Source: Peromyscus leucopus (Eukaryota > Chordata > Mammalia > Rodentia > Cricetidae). From it: 64,000 nucleotides of DNA. Shown here piece by piece: positions 52,843 through 63,065 of the stretch. The stretch is taken from NCBI RefSeq assembly GCF_004664715.2, contig NC_051064.1, positions 111,428,240 through 111,492,239 on the forward strand. The letters are read 5' to 3'. The translations under genes and the position numbers were made by a program. Position 1 is the stretch's first letter. Each line of letters begins with the position of its first letter. The notes beneath the pieces were generated by a model, which searched no databases, had not been told where the DNA came from, and saw nothing but the letters and a program-made list of their open reading frames with translations.

Positions 52843-53622
52843 AAAGACCCAATCCTGACACACTTCCTTACTGTGATTCAGTCTAGCAAGGAGGAGCCTG
52901 TCCGCCTGGATGGCTAGTAATTCCATCACAACTGTCCTCTAAGGGGTGGGCCTTGAGAGGACCAAGAATGGGAAGGGTGTAGCTGGGGTTCTCTTCCAGC
53001 TTTTTACTGTTGTGTGGTCCTTTGCCCACGTCTTCATTCTCAGGACCTTAAGTGTGCATTCTAAGAATCAAGCAAGGGTCCATCTTAGATGGTCATTCCC
53101 TCCGCTGCACATTTATTTGTCTCTCCGCGTTCTCATTGGACCCACTGTTCTAGGCGCAAAAGTCGGACTGAAGGGGCAAAGGCTAGGGTTACTTTTACTC
53201 TTAGGAGAGGCAAAGCCCGGAAGGAGGGCATTCACCTTCTGGGCGAGATCATGAGCCCCAGAGAGCGCAGACAGCGCCTGTGGCTTCTGGGCTGTGCCAC
53301 GTAGCCGCGGGCCTGAGTAGGCAAGGGCCTGGGGGCGCCAAATGGATGGATCGCGGGCCTGGGATCCCCAGGGTGGTGTCCGAGCTGTGACGCACCCGAG
53401 GGGAGCATCCCCCGAAGAGCCCCGGCCCGGGTGCCCCTATCAAGCCCTGCCCCCGCCCAGCCAGGCCCGCAGGGGACCGTCACTCACCGAGCCGCGGTAC
53501 TTCTCCAGCGACACCAGCTTGCCCCGGATGTTGACCGCCTTGAAGTCGTAGAAGTCCTGCTCGGATTGCACGCAGGCCGCGGCCCATAGGAGCAGCCACG
53601 CCGCCGCCACGGCTGCAACCAT
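46060..53622 (-). CDS. GPX7: GPX7, glutathione peroxidase 7 (three coding exons, complete)
   Basis: Joined coding exons 53622-53488, 48183-47922 and 46223-46060 give 561 nt, 186 residues plus TGA. Family role: ER-lumenal peroxidase that senses peroxide and passes oxidising equivalents to protein disulfide isomerases; a Cys-type rather than selenocysteine-type GPX. Seen in the sequence: a hydrophobic signal peptide at about residues 1-19; catalytic Cys56 in NVASECGFT; FPCNQFGQQEP with Cys85 and Gln91; WNFWKYL with Trp141; and a C-terminal REEL, a KDEL-like ER retention signal. No in-frame TGA occurs at the active site, so it is not a selenoprotein. The start ATG has G at -3 and +4 and is followed directly by the signal peptide. 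Human GPX7 has 187 residues; the one-residue difference lies in the signal peptide. SHISAL2A lies 17 kb downstream in the same direction. Introns are 5304 and 1698 bp. The gene looks intact. Confidence 0.97.
46500..46640 (-). repeat. Proto-B1-like fragment, antisense (GPX7 intron 2)
   Basis: ttctgtgtaacccaggctac and gtgcaggcctgtacaattcc. Confidence 0.45.
46968..47153 (-). repeat. B3 SINE, antisense (GPX7 intron 2)
   Basis: ggtgttttgcttgcacgtat to cctctgagccatctctctaa. The rest of intron 2 (46224-47921) shows nothing else I can name. Confidence 0.85.
47922..48183 (-). CDS. GPX7: GPX7 coding exon 2
   Basis: Encodes residues 46-132, with the peroxidatic Cys56 loop and the FPCNQFGQQEP motif. 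The acceptor is tgcatgcag-like, with ag at 48185-48184. The donor is ACC C|gtgagt with gt at 47921-47920. The exon is 262 nt, enters in phase 0 and leaves one base, which joins AG of exon 3 to make Gln133. Confidence 0.96.
48184..48608. other. GPX7 intron 1, AC-rich degenerate sequence
   Basis: Many scattered acacat/catgca words without regular repeats; no exon. Confidence 0.5.
48609..48705 (-). pseudogene. Diverged duplicate of the GPX7 intron 2 / exon 3 junction, inside intron 1
   Basis: Reading + strand, 48609-48705 aligns almost colinearly with 46191-46285: a shared block of more than 40 nt covers the exon 3 start, its acceptor ctctaaag and the following aaaaaggaagcag, with scattered substitutions and small indels either side. 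On the minus strand it still translates as NSWKYP where the real exon has NFWKYL, with a frameshift between. It keeps an acceptor-like ag but has no donor and loses frame, so it is best read as a non-functional segmental copy upstream of exon 2. Confidence 0.8.
49270..49913 (-). mobile_element. LTR-like element carrying B1-derived modules (copy 1), antisense, in GPX7 intron 1
   Basis: Shares both ends with the element at 59084-59736: ggggtaaatgctgaaagatc and a terminal tatcaccaca. Its interior has three successive gtgctgggattaaaggtgtg-type modules of B1 origin plus a B1-like half. A separate B1 (about 49293-49440) splits its 3' end; ctaaatggtctt and ctaaatgatctt flank that B1. Confidence 0.65.
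49293..49440 (-). repeat. B1 SINE, antisense, nested in the LTR
   Basis: agataaggtttctctgtgta to gcgtgtactaccacccggcc. Confidence 0.85.
49914..50005 (+). repeat. Proto-B1-like SINE, sense
   Basis: cacctgtaatcccagcgcta and aagccaacctaaaccacat. Confidence 0.6.
50040..50187 (+). repeat. B1 SINE, sense (diverged)
   Basis: aatgctgcatgactttaatc and caaggccaacctgatctac. Confidence 0.75.
50195..50352 (+). repeat. B4/B2-like SINE plus (CG/CA)n
   Basis: ggagagatagcactttgctg head; ends in alternating gcgcgcgcacgcgcgc then (ca)n, a Z-DNA-prone run. Confidence 0.6.
50389..50593 (-). repeat. B1 SINE, antisense, with a T tract of over 50 nt
   Basis: T run about 50391-50443, then gagacagggtttctctgtac to gtgccaccaccacctggcc. 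Confidence 0.94.
50606..50776 (-). repeat. B1 SINE, antisense
   Basis: (ttttg)n lead, then gatacagggtttctctgtgt to gcatgcaccaccacccagc. Confidence 0.9.
50777..51429. other. GPX7 intron 1, no feature recognised
   Basis: Unique sequence without exon similarity. Confidence 0.5.
51430..51602 (-). repeat. B3-like SINE, antisense (diverged)
   Basis: aggaagtggttctctccttc and gaattgagctcaggcaagtc. Confidence 0.55.
51618..51782 (-). repeat. B1-like SINE, antisense (diverged)
   Basis: tttgagatgggatctcatta and acccaagtgctgggatga. Confidence 0.75.
51895..52008 (+). mobile_element. L2/MIR-type 3' tail remnant
   Basis: tatacagtaggtgctgagta with ataaacaatgactcagtgac resembles the ancient 3' tail. Confidence 0.45.
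52440..52572 (-). repeat. B1-like SINE, antisense (diverged)
   Basis: cgagatagagtctcacttgg and gctgggattaaagacccgca. Confidence 0.7.
52796..52842. repeat. (TTA)n microsatellite
   Basis: About 15 tta units in GPX7 intron 1. Confidence 0.95.
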
Positions 53623-53780
53623 GGCTCGCTTCCGAGGTGGCGGCTTGGCGAGAGAAGAGACCGGGAGGGGAGACCCCGCGTTGGGGGCGGAAGGAGGCGG
53701 CCCACTGGGCAGGACGCGCCCCCTTCGCGGTCGCCTCTGCAGGCATGGAGTCCTGCCTCTGGACCTCAGTTTCCCCAGCT
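53190..53780 (-). promoter_or_regulatory. GPX7: CpG-rich promoter / first-exon region of GPX7
   Basis: CpG dinucleotides are dense across exon 1 and about 150 bp upstream of the start codon, in contrast to the CpG-poor surroundings. GC boxes are visible (gggggcgg near 53683-53690 and a reverse cgcgccccc near 53714-53722). No TATA box is evident, which fits a TATA-less housekeeping or stress-type promoter. The transcription start site cannot be fixed from sequence. Confidence 0.75.
53488..53622 (-). CDS. GPX7: GPX7 coding exon 1
   Basis: Encodes residues 1-45: the signal peptide and the first strand (EQDFYDFKAVNIRGKL, then the EKYRGS end). The donor reads TCG|gtgagt with gt at 53487-53486; phase 0. 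The reading frame continues past the donor but loses all similarity to the family there. Confidence 0.96.
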
Positions 53781-54852
53781 GTTCTGCGCCGGTCAGCTCA
53801 AGATCCAAGGATCCTGTTTTCTTGAGTCTGAGACCAAAATTCGCTTCTGTGAATTTGCTCGCTCATGCTCAGGATGCAGAGACTTAATAGGGAAAGAGAG
53901 GAGAGAATCTGTGTGTGAGATTAGCTTCTACATAGTGCCTGGCCTGGAGGGATCGCTCTATCACTCTGAGCCTCAGTTTCTTCACGGGAATACACAGTAT
54001 AGAATTGGGAGTACCGGACTGCAATAGAAAAATGATGGCAAACACTTTGGTAGCCGAACGACGTATACGAGCTTTAGGTTAACGAATGTAGTGTTTTACC
54101 CAATTGGAGAGGTCAGAGAAGACAAAGGAGCCTGAGTCTACAGCGGTTTGGATTCCTGCAGGAGGTTTGGGGATAATCTTTTGGTTCACCCAGCAGACTC
54201 TGAGATAGCAGACCTTTTACACGGTCCTGTCAATCACTGGAATAGTGTCTCCTGGCAGGAGGCGCGTCAGGAGCCGAGAAGGCTCCTTATCTGGAGCAGC
54301 TGACAGCTAAAGGCTTTTTGTGAACTAACATGGCGAGCAGCTGGAATCTGAAGTCTTTAGTGACAGGAGATCTGGACAGCACACTACAGTGTTTCCCAGG
54401 CTCAGACAACCTCTATGACAACCACGAAGGGCTGACCATCTGTTGGTGACTAAGTATGAGTTAACATACATTTGGAGGACCTGTTCGTGCCACGTTCAGC
54501 TCTAGGCGCCTTTTGTGCCATGGTGATGAACAAGATGTGTGGTCCCTATTCAGAGGGAGATAGGGCACTAAGTAGCTCACAGTTAACTCTAAAACTACTG
54601 TTAGGGCAAAGGTGAGGGTGAGGTGGGGGAGCGACAGGAGGTTTGAACGGACGACCGCTAACAAATGGGTAGACAATATTGAAGTAAAAGCAGGAAGCAT
54701 GTCCGAAGGTTGCCAGGGAGAGCGGAACATGAAACACTGGGCAAGAAAGGCTAGTTTGGCTGGAGTGGAGAGAACACCGAGGGGGTGGTGATGGGGTCGG
54801 GGTGGGTGAGGGGTGTCACATAGCTTGGTGGGCCACAGTAAAGTTTATGGGT
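53781..54852. other. Intergenic upstream of GPX7; ancient repeat traces
   Basis: gagcctcagtttcttcacgg near 53970 is MIR-like. 54440-54760 resembles an ancient interspersed repeat (words such as gatgaacaagatgtgtggtc) that I cannot name securely. Confidence 0.4.
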
Positions 54853-54975
54853 TTGCTGGGCATGGTAGCCAATGACTTTAATTCCAGCATTTGGGAAACA
54901 GAGGCAGGCAGATCTCCTAGTCAGAGGTCAACCTGCTCTATATAGTTCCAGGCTAGCTGTTAAAAAAAAAAAAAA
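54853..54975 (+). repeat. B1 SINE, sense (diverged)
   Basis: gctgggcatggtagccaatg and agaggcaggcagatctccta. Confidence 0.82.
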
Positions 54976-55589
54976 TTACAGGCTTTAAATCCAGAAATGA
55001 AGTTTTATTTTTTGTTTCTGCCAGCTTAAGCATCATGGCGAGTCCTACATATTGCAGATAGATTCCTCTGGCTTCTCTGTGGTGAGTAGATAGGAAAAGG
55101 CAAGAGCAGATGCTGGAGGAAAGGAAAACGGTGCTTTAAGGCCCAGAGATGGTGACAGCAGAGCCCAGTATTGAACCAGGAAAGGGACTGTCAAAGTCGG
55201 GATGGCTGAGCAAAGGTGTCTGAGTAGGGAGCTGTGACGACGAAGGCACCCAGCATGGGGGAGGGGGGGCAGGTGAGCCTGGAGGAGTCTTCAGGGGCCA
55301 GCTGGAGAAGGCCGCATGTGCCACTCTGTAGGCTGTAGCTAGCAGACCCGAAACTGAGTACAAGGTACACAGTAAGATTTGAAACCCGGGCACTCAGATT
55401 TCAGAGTAGCTGTCTTTCTGTGCCGTCAAGATAGCCTCTCTCTCCAGGAGCAGACCAGTTTGCCCACAGAGGTGGGATACAGGACGACAGAGGTGTTCCA
55501 GGCGAGGTAAAGGCCCAATCAAGTGTCCTAGCCCTTCTGCCTCCTTACCCCCATCTTGTGGGAGTCTTGAGGCCTCAAACAGTTGAGCT
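54976..55589. other. Intergenic, no feature recognised
   Basis: Unique sequence; no gene supported. Confidence 0.5.
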
Positions 55590-55722
55590 GACAGTAACTG
55601 TGTAGTTGTCCACTTCCATGACTGCCTTGCCCATTAGGCTGGGAGCATCTCCAAGAAAGGCCTCCATCTGGATCATCTTTGTGTCCTCTTTCCATATCCT
55701 AAATACTCAATTAATGTTTACT
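55590..55722 (+). mobile_element. L2-type 3' tail remnant
   Basis: tctggatcatctttgtgtcc and tactcaattaatgtttac in the order of the L2 3' end. Confidence 0.5.
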
Positions 55723-55740
55723 TTAAAAAAAATCTTCTGG

Positions 55741-55915
55741 CCGGGCAGTGGTGGCGCACGCCTTTAATCCCAGCACTCGGGAGGCAGAGCCAGGCAGATC
55801 TCTGTGAGTTCGAGGCCAGCCTGGGCTACCAAGTGAGTTCCAGGAACGGCGCAAAGCTACATAGAGAAACCCTGTCTCGAAAAACCAAAAAAAAAATAAT
55901 AAATAAATAAAAAAT
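55741..55915 (+). repeat. Young B1 SINE, sense, perfect 16-bp target duplication
   Basis: aaaaaaaatcttctgg at 55725-55740 and 55916-55931. Full-length head ccgggcagtggtggcgcacg. Confidence 0.95.
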
Positions 55916-55931
55916 AAAAAAAATCTTCTGG

Positions 55932-56595
55932 TGACTTCTACTACGTGTCCATGCTAGACTCTGATATGAGATGCTGTTGATTTTAGCCAACAGAGTGTAA
56001 TCTGTCACTTTCTTTTCAGTCCACTACGTATTTCTGATGTTTTTAAAAGAGCACAGTTATTTCCAGGTGGCACATCTAACAACTAGGAGACTGGAAGACA
56101 GAGACAAATCACACTGAATCTCAGCTGAGCATTTGAAAGCGTTGGGGACTCACTCTAAGATCCCTAGTCCTCCTCTTTCCTACAATAAGCTCAAAGGCGT
56201 TATTCATTAATATTTAAGATGCTCACAATATTTGTTCATCAGACTGTTGAGTGCCTAATATGAGACTATTTAAAGTTTTTAATATAGTAAAAAAATAAAA
56301 ATAAATGTATTGAATTTATATTCCTGTGGGAGAAGAAAGAGCTAAAAACTAAAACATACATAGAAAACCTTTAGCACTTTAGATAAGAAATAGGGTAGAG
56401 GGGTAATGTGGGAGGAAGAAGGATCGCAATATTGTATGGTGCCCTGTTCCTCATAGCTTGGGTCCTTGAACCTCAGCTCAGGGTAGCAAGGGAACGAAGT
56501 AGACAGACATACAGACACACATACAATGAAGCTGGATGATGGGGTTTTTGTTTGTTTGTTTGTTTGTTTGTTTGGTGGTGGTGTTTGTTTCTGCT
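55932..56595. other. Intergenic, no gene; (TTTG)n at 56544-56573
   Basis: AT-rich unique sequence followed by about seven tttg units. Confidence 0.6.
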
Positions 56596-56596
56596 C

Positions 56597-57042
56597 TTTT
56601 GGGGGGCCCACCACCCAGCTCATTACAGACAGAGGCTTATTCTTAATTATAAATGCCTGGCCTTAGCTTGGCTTGTTTCTTGCCAGCTTTTCTTAACTTT
56701 AAATTATCCCTGTCTATCTTTTGCCTCTGGTCTTTTTCCTTTTCTTACTTCTGTAATCTTACTTTCATTCTTACTCCATGGCTGGCTGTGTGGCTGGGTG
56801 GTTGGTCCCTGATGTCCTCCTCTCCTTGTTCTCTTGTTCCTTCATCTCTCCTCTCCCAGATTTCCCCTTCTGTTAATTCTTTCTGCCTGCCAGTCCCACC
56901 TATCCTTTCTCCTGCCTTGCTATTGGCCATTCAGCTCATTATTGAACCATCAGGTGTTTTAGACAGGCAAAGTAACAAAGCTTCACAGAGTTAAACAAAT
57001 GCAACATAAAAAAAGTAACACACCTTAAAATATTGTACAACA
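56597..57042 (-). mobile_element. Rodent LTR-like repeat, antisense
   Basis: On the minus strand it starts TGTTGTACAATATTTTAAGG and runs through ctgtgaagctttgttacttt, ggccaatagcaaggcagg and a purine-rich body to ataagcctctgtctgtaatg. I recall this as a repeated rodent sequence of probable LTR origin; the 3' end looks truncated. Confidence 0.5.
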
Positions 57043-57067
57043 AGTTGGGGTTTTTTTTATGTTGTTG

Positions 57068-57224
57068 TTGTTTGTTTGTTTTTCGAGACAGGGTTTCTCT
57101 GTGTAGCCCTGGCTGTCCTGGAACTCTCTCTGTAGATTAGGCTGGCCTCAAAAATCACAGAGATCCACCTGTCTCTGCCTCCCAAGTGCTGGAATTAGAG
57201 GTGACTGCCACCACCACCACCCAA
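57068..57224 (-). repeat. B1 SINE, antisense
   Basis: cgagacagggtttctctgtg to ggtgactgccaccaccacca. Confidence 0.9.
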
Positions 57225-57591
57225 TGATTTTTTTTTTAACACTACTGCTATCACTGAAACCTGAAACCTTAGCATGTTTATTAGGTACAGCACAGGGGGA
57301 AGGGCTAGTTTAGTCTTCCTAGGAGGTCTCTGTAGGCGAGCAGTCTAAGGCTGTCAGCACCTGGAAGAGGAAGCTGCAGTTGCTAGTCTTTGCACATACT
57401 GGTCAGTCGTTCATAAACACTCATACCCAGTCTCCTGAAGAAAACTCTGCCTGGTCCATAGATAATGGCTTTACCAATTTCCCATGGCCAACAGGACTTG
57501 CTCATACCAAAATACATCCTCCCTCAGAATTTCACTTACTCAGTACCATTCCCTACAGTATGTGTTCTTTTTTCTATTGTTAGTGTATATA

Positions 57592-58223
<632 letters not shown>

Positions 58224-58572
58224 AGTCTATACCTTGTCAACCTGACAATCAGATCTCCTTATGTCATGCTTAATTTCCAAATAAAACAATAAGCAGGTCA
58301 TAATTATGCCTAACATGATATAACTATTCCTTGTATAACTGAAAATACATTAAAATTTTTAGAAAAGATGACAACATCCCTTGAGGGACATTCTTTTGGT
58401 ATTTCAAAACTTAAATATGATAACCACTGATATTCTCTTAGTTGATGTTACATTACATGATAAATAGAGGAAAGAAAACCAATATCTGTACAAGCATATT
58501 CTTAACAAAATAAGACATAAAACTCTTGTCAATTATAATCCTTATTTCTGCAGCCTGGTCACATGGCTGTAG

Positions 58573-58990
58573 CTAGTATTTATAACTATCATCCTCTATT
58601 ACCCATTCGGCATATCCTTGACCCTCAGCACGCACTTCATTGGGTCTTGGCTCTTTTCCTGGAGGAGTGACCCACACTTTCATTCCTGAGAAGTCTGTGC
58701 CCTTTGTCTTCCTGCCTGGGTCAGGCTGTTGAAGTTTCCCATTGAGTTCAATCACAGGACATGGTAGCACCAAGAGACACCCTAAAGATTCTCCTGCATT
58801 CTAGACATAATCGCTCTTACGTCCATTGTGAAAAGGCAATCCAATTTCCCCTTGGTAATCTGGATCAATCATCCCTTCTAATGCTTCATTTCTTTTCTCA
58901 GACTATTGGTTTAAGGGCATCAGAAGCCCAAAGTGGCCAGTGGGACATCTGAGCTTCCGGTTTAATGGAGTGTTGTGTCTCCTGACAGGA
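58573..58990 (-). pseudogene. ERVL dUTPase remnant
   Basis: Minus strand keeps IDPDYQGEIG at about 58840-58869, a dUTPase active-site motif, and then LVLPCPVIELNGKLQQPDPG. An in-frame TAG lies at 58803-58801 between the two, so the protein is broken. In the family this enzyme hydrolyses dUTP to limit uracil incorporation. Confidence 0.75.
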
Positions 58991-59083
58991 GACTCTGGAA
59001 CCAAAACTTCTAGGCCAGAAGAACTTAACATCACTGGAACAGAAAGCAAGAATTTCCCTGGTGAGTCACTAGGAGTGATAGTG

Positions 59084-59736
59084 TGTGGTGATATTTTGAT
59101 TGTGCTCTAACAAATAAAGCTTGCATGGAGATCAGAGTGAGGAGCTAGCCCCTAGTTAACCATAGAGGCCAGGCACTTTAATCCCAGCACTTGGGATCTC
59201 ATGGTTTTGATGCCAGTACTTGGGAGGCACATGCTTTTAATCCCAGCACTAGGAAGGAGGAAACAGGAAGTGATGTATAAGCTCGGCCCCCTGCTATGGG
59301 ATGTCTTTCTGTATGCTGTTAATATATGTGGCTCCCATTGGATGCCGTCTAAGGAGCAACATGTAATAGGACACAGGTAAAGCCATGGAACACATGGCAA
59401 TATGTATATTAATAGAAATAGGTTGAATTAAGTTATGAGCTAGCTAGCAAGAAGCCTGAGCCATAGGCTATACAATTTGTAATTAATATTAAGCCTCTGA
59501 GTAATTATTTTATAAGTAGCTGCAGGACTGCGGGTGGAGAGATTCATCTGGACCTGCAGGACAGCAGGTGGGACCGAAGAGACTTCCAGCTACAGCTGCC
59601 CTTTCAGGCTGAGGAGCTGGTGAGGTAAGAAGTAGCTGTGGCTTGCTTGCTTGCTTGTCTCTCTGATCTTTCAGCATTTACCCCTATATCTGGCTTTGGG
59701 TTTTTATTATTAAGACCAATTAGAATTCGCATTACA
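59084..59736 (+). mobile_element. ERVK-type solo LTR carrying B1-derived modules (copy 2), 6-bp target duplication
   Basis: Starts tgtggtgatattttgattgt and ends attcgcattaca (TG...CA), bounded by identical atagtg at 59078-59083 and 59737-59742. Six-base duplications are typical of ERVK-group integration. Interior: two B1-head-like modules (ctttaatcccagcacttggg; cttttaatcccagcactagg). It was inserted between the integrase and dUTPase remnants, so it postdates the ERVL. Confidence 0.82.
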
Positions 59737-59927
59737 ATAGTGAGCAGAATCATTCCCTTTTCCACCCCTTGATTCCTGAACCCGTGGATCCTGGCTATGA
59801 GAGAAATCGTAGCATAATATTGGATGCTGATTCAAAGCATACACTGCCTAGTGGAGAACTCTGCCCCAGCCCTCCAGGCTGCTGCCATTGGTGCTGTAAG
59901 TTTGTCTTCAAAGGCTGTTCCACTTTT

Positions 59928-60231
59928 CTAACATATCAGCTGCTTCAGGATGATGGGGAACATGGTAAGTCCAGTGGATTCCATGGTCGTGGGTATACTG
60001 TCACATTTCTCTGGCTGTGAAGTGAGTTCCTTGGTCAGAAGCAATACCATGTGGAATACCATGATGATGGATAACACATTCTGTAAGTCCATGGATGGTG
60101 GTTTTGGCAGAAGCATTACATACAGGAAAGGCAAATCCATAACCAGAATAAAGATCCACTCCAGGAAGGACAAAGCGTTGTCCTTTCCAGGGAGGAAGTG
60201 GTTCAGTAGAGTCAATCTGCCACCAGGTCAC
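59928..60231 (-). pseudogene. ERVL integrase core remnant
   Basis: Minus strand begins WWQIDSTEPLPPWKGQRF with the first catalytic Asp and reaches ASDQGTHFTARE with the second. Frame changes follow, and the part with the expected Glu is not continuous, so the enzyme is dead. Confidence 0.8.
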
Positions 60232-60354
60232 TGGCTGGTCACCACGGGGAATGATGCCATGTCTGGGACTCAGTGTTGGTTTACGCTGTTGGCAGATATG
60301 GCACTCAGCAACCGCTGTAGTCAGGTCAGCCTTGGTGAGTGGAAGCTGAAGTTA

Positions 60355-60849
60355 TCAAGCCCATTCATCACCCCCACCTCTGCTGCTCTGGACATGTTGT
60401 CCAAGGGCCCATTGGGCAATGACAGGGATGGCAGGGGAAAGAGATTGACTGTACACAGACTGGGCCAGTCTATCTACTTGATTTTCGGACTCCTTCTCAG
60501 CTGAAGTCACCTTTGGATGAGCATTTACTCCGGACACAAGTATCTTCACATCCTTTGTCCATTTGGAGAGATCCATTGACATACTTTCCCCCAGATGTCT
60601 TCTCACCAGTTTCCTAATCATGCTCTTTCCATAGTCCCTGACCATCCAGTCAATCCATGGGCTACAGTCCATGGGCCAGTGAACAATCCACATCTCTAGC
60701 CATTTCTCCTTCCAAACAAAATGTATGACCATGTGTACTGCCCGAAGCTCTGCCCACCGGGAAGATTTCCCTACTCTGGTACCTATCAGGGTTCTAGAAA
60801 GGGGTTGTAATGCTGCAGCTGTCCACTTCTGGGTGGTGCCTACATACAT
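60355..60849 (-). pseudogene. ERVL RNase H remnant
   Basis: Minus-strand frame with SSRWAELRAVHMVI (the Glu-containing helix) and VNAHPKVTSAEKESENQVD near its end, the conserved late RNase H / tether region. Upstream linkage to the reverse transcriptase is frameshifted. Confidence 0.75.
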
Positions 60850-61305
60850 GCAGAACTAGCCGTAAACCAGGCTTTAGTCTTCTCTTCTTCAGTCGACCAA
60901 CCACAAGGCACACACCATGAAGCCATACTTGGCAGTAGACAGCATTGTAACAGGACTAGAAACCATAGGCACCTGGGCAACTTCTATATGTACCTTGCTT
61001 GTTTCTTCAGGACCTGCTCAGATCCAATCACATATATACCACTTCTATTCAATAATAGATAATAGATTGCTGCTGTGCACATCCTACTTTATGGCTTGGT
61101 GGGTCAGATAACACCCAGCTCCTGAGGGGCAGCTTAGGTCACATGGTAACTTGGTGACCCATTGTTAAACATTCAGTTTCCACTAGGGCCCAATAGCAGG
61201 CTAAGAGCTGTCTCTCAAAGAAGAATAGCCAGCAAATTAGGATAGAACCTTGTTCCAAAATCCCAGAGGTCTCTTCTGCGGTTCCCTACAGGGGCTTGCC
61301 AAAGG

Positions 61306-62037
61306 CTAAAAACCGCATCCCTGTCGGGTCTGCAGGATCATATGGTCCAAGCAGTAACGCAGCCTGCACAGCAGCCTGGACCTGTTGAAGAGTCTCTCCT
61401 GTTCCAGGCCCCCCACAAAGCCAGCAGCTTCCCAAGTCGCATGGTATATGGGCCGAAGCCACACACCCAAGTGAGGAATGTGCTGTCTCCAGGGTCCAAA
61501 CAGGCCCAGGAACTGTTGTGCTTCTTTCTTGGTGGTGGGAGGGGCCAGAGGCAACAACTTATCCTTCCCCTTAGAAGGACAGCTCTGCATGCCCCACACC
61601 CCTGGACTCCTAAGAATCTCACTGAGGTAGAAGGGCCCTAGAAATTTGGTTGTGTTTATTTCCCATCCTCTGATGTGCATGTGTGTTACCAATGAGTCTA
61701 AAATGGTTGCTACCTCCTGCTCATTCGGTCCAGTCAGCACAACGTCAGGGATACAATGGACCAATGTGATAGTTTGTGGAAGAGACAGATGATCAAGATC
61801 CCTTTGAACTAAGTTATAACACAGAGCAGGAGAGTTAACATATCCTTGCCAACTGAAAGCGCATTGCTTCTGGTGGTCTTTATGGACAGGTACTGAGAAA
61901 AAGCCATTTGCTAAACCAATAGTTGCAAACCATGTACCAGGAGATGTGTTGATCAGCTCAGGTAAGGACACCGCATCTGGTACAGCAGCTGCAATTGGAG
62001 TCATTACTTGATTGAGTTTTTGATAGTCAACTGTCAA
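61306..62037 (-). pseudogene. ERVL reverse transcriptase remnant, catalytic motif lost
   Basis: A 243-codon open frame covering fingers, palm and thumb-like parts (VDYQKLNQ, FATIGLANGFFSVPV, GYVNSPALCYNL, APPTTKKEAQQFLGLFG). The YXDD box is replaced by CIPD at 61755-61744, removing the first Asp of the pair, so polymerase activity is not expected despite the long frame. The first-Asp region (ATIGLANGFF) also has Gly-Leu-Ala where Asp is usual. Confidence 0.85.
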
Positions 62038-62059
62038 TCTCCATCGGTCTTCCGCATTA

Positions 62060-62885
62060 GTGAGAATAGTTAAAGGGAGATGTGGTGGGAACTACCACCC
62101 CTCATCTTTCAAGTCCGTGACGGTGGCACTAATTTCTGCAGTGCCTTCAGCATGCGATACTGTTTTTGAGCCATTATTTTCCTTGGCAGAGGCGACTCTA
62201 AAGGCTTCTATTTAGCCTTTCCAACCATAATAGCCCTCACTCCATAGGTCAGGGAAGCAATGTGAGAATTCTGCCAACTTCTAACTATATCTATCCCAAT
62301 TATACATTCTGGAACTGGGGAAATAACCACAAGATGAGTTCAGGGAACCACTGGATCTACCATGAGTCAGACTTCAGCCCAAATTCCATTAATCACCTGA
62401 TCTCCATAAGCCCCTGTTTTAGCTGGATGGCTACAATGTTTCTTCAGGTCTCCTGGAATCAGTGTCAATTCAGAATCAGGATCCGACAGACCGACCCAGA
62501 ATATCTAATTGTTTCCTTTCCCCCAGTGAACATTTACCCCTGTAAACGGTCATAGGTCCCTCCAGGGAAGGACTGGAGAAAGGCTAATAGTAAAACTATT
62601 AGGGATTTTATCAAGGTCCTGCCTCAGGGGAACCTGGCAATCCCTTGTTAAAGGGGTTCTGGGTCTGCAAACTGTCTTAAGTCTGGGAATTGGTTCACAG
62701 GCCAAGATTCCCTTTTGCCTGGATCTCACGCAGCCTTTCTTTTGTTTGTTTGAGAATTTTTCCACTTATACAGATCCAACAAAAATGCAGTAGGCTTCTT
62801 ATCTATTTCATATCTAGAAACACCATTATTGATTAGCCAGTGCCAAATGCCCATACGAGTCATGTTACCATAAAATTCACTTTGT
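62060..62885 (-). pseudogene. ERVL gag end / protease / RT start remnant
   Basis: Minus strand gives short frames, including one containing ECIIGIDIVRSWQNSHIA, typical of the ERVL protease-RT linker, separated by stops. Domain borders are approximate. Confidence 0.55.
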
Positions 62886-63034
62886 GCCGGGTGGTGGAGG
62901 CACATCCTTTAATCCCAGCACTCGGGAGGCAGAGACAGGTGGATCTTTGTGAGTTCGAGGCCAGCCTGGTCTACAGAGCAAGATCCAGGACAGGCTCCAA
63001 AATCACACAGAGAAACCCTGTCTCAAAAAACACC

Positions 63035-63062
<28 letters not shown>
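62886..63062 (+). repeat. B1 SINE, sense, inserted in the ERVL gag
   Basis: gccgggtggtggaggcacat to cacagagaaaccctgtctca, then a 30-nt A tail. Confidence 0.93.

Positions 63063-63065
<3 letters not shown>

Noticed and set aside
61306..62037. Functional reverse transcriptase gene
   Set aside because: The YXDD catalytic pair is lost (CIPD) and linkage to RNase H is frameshifted.
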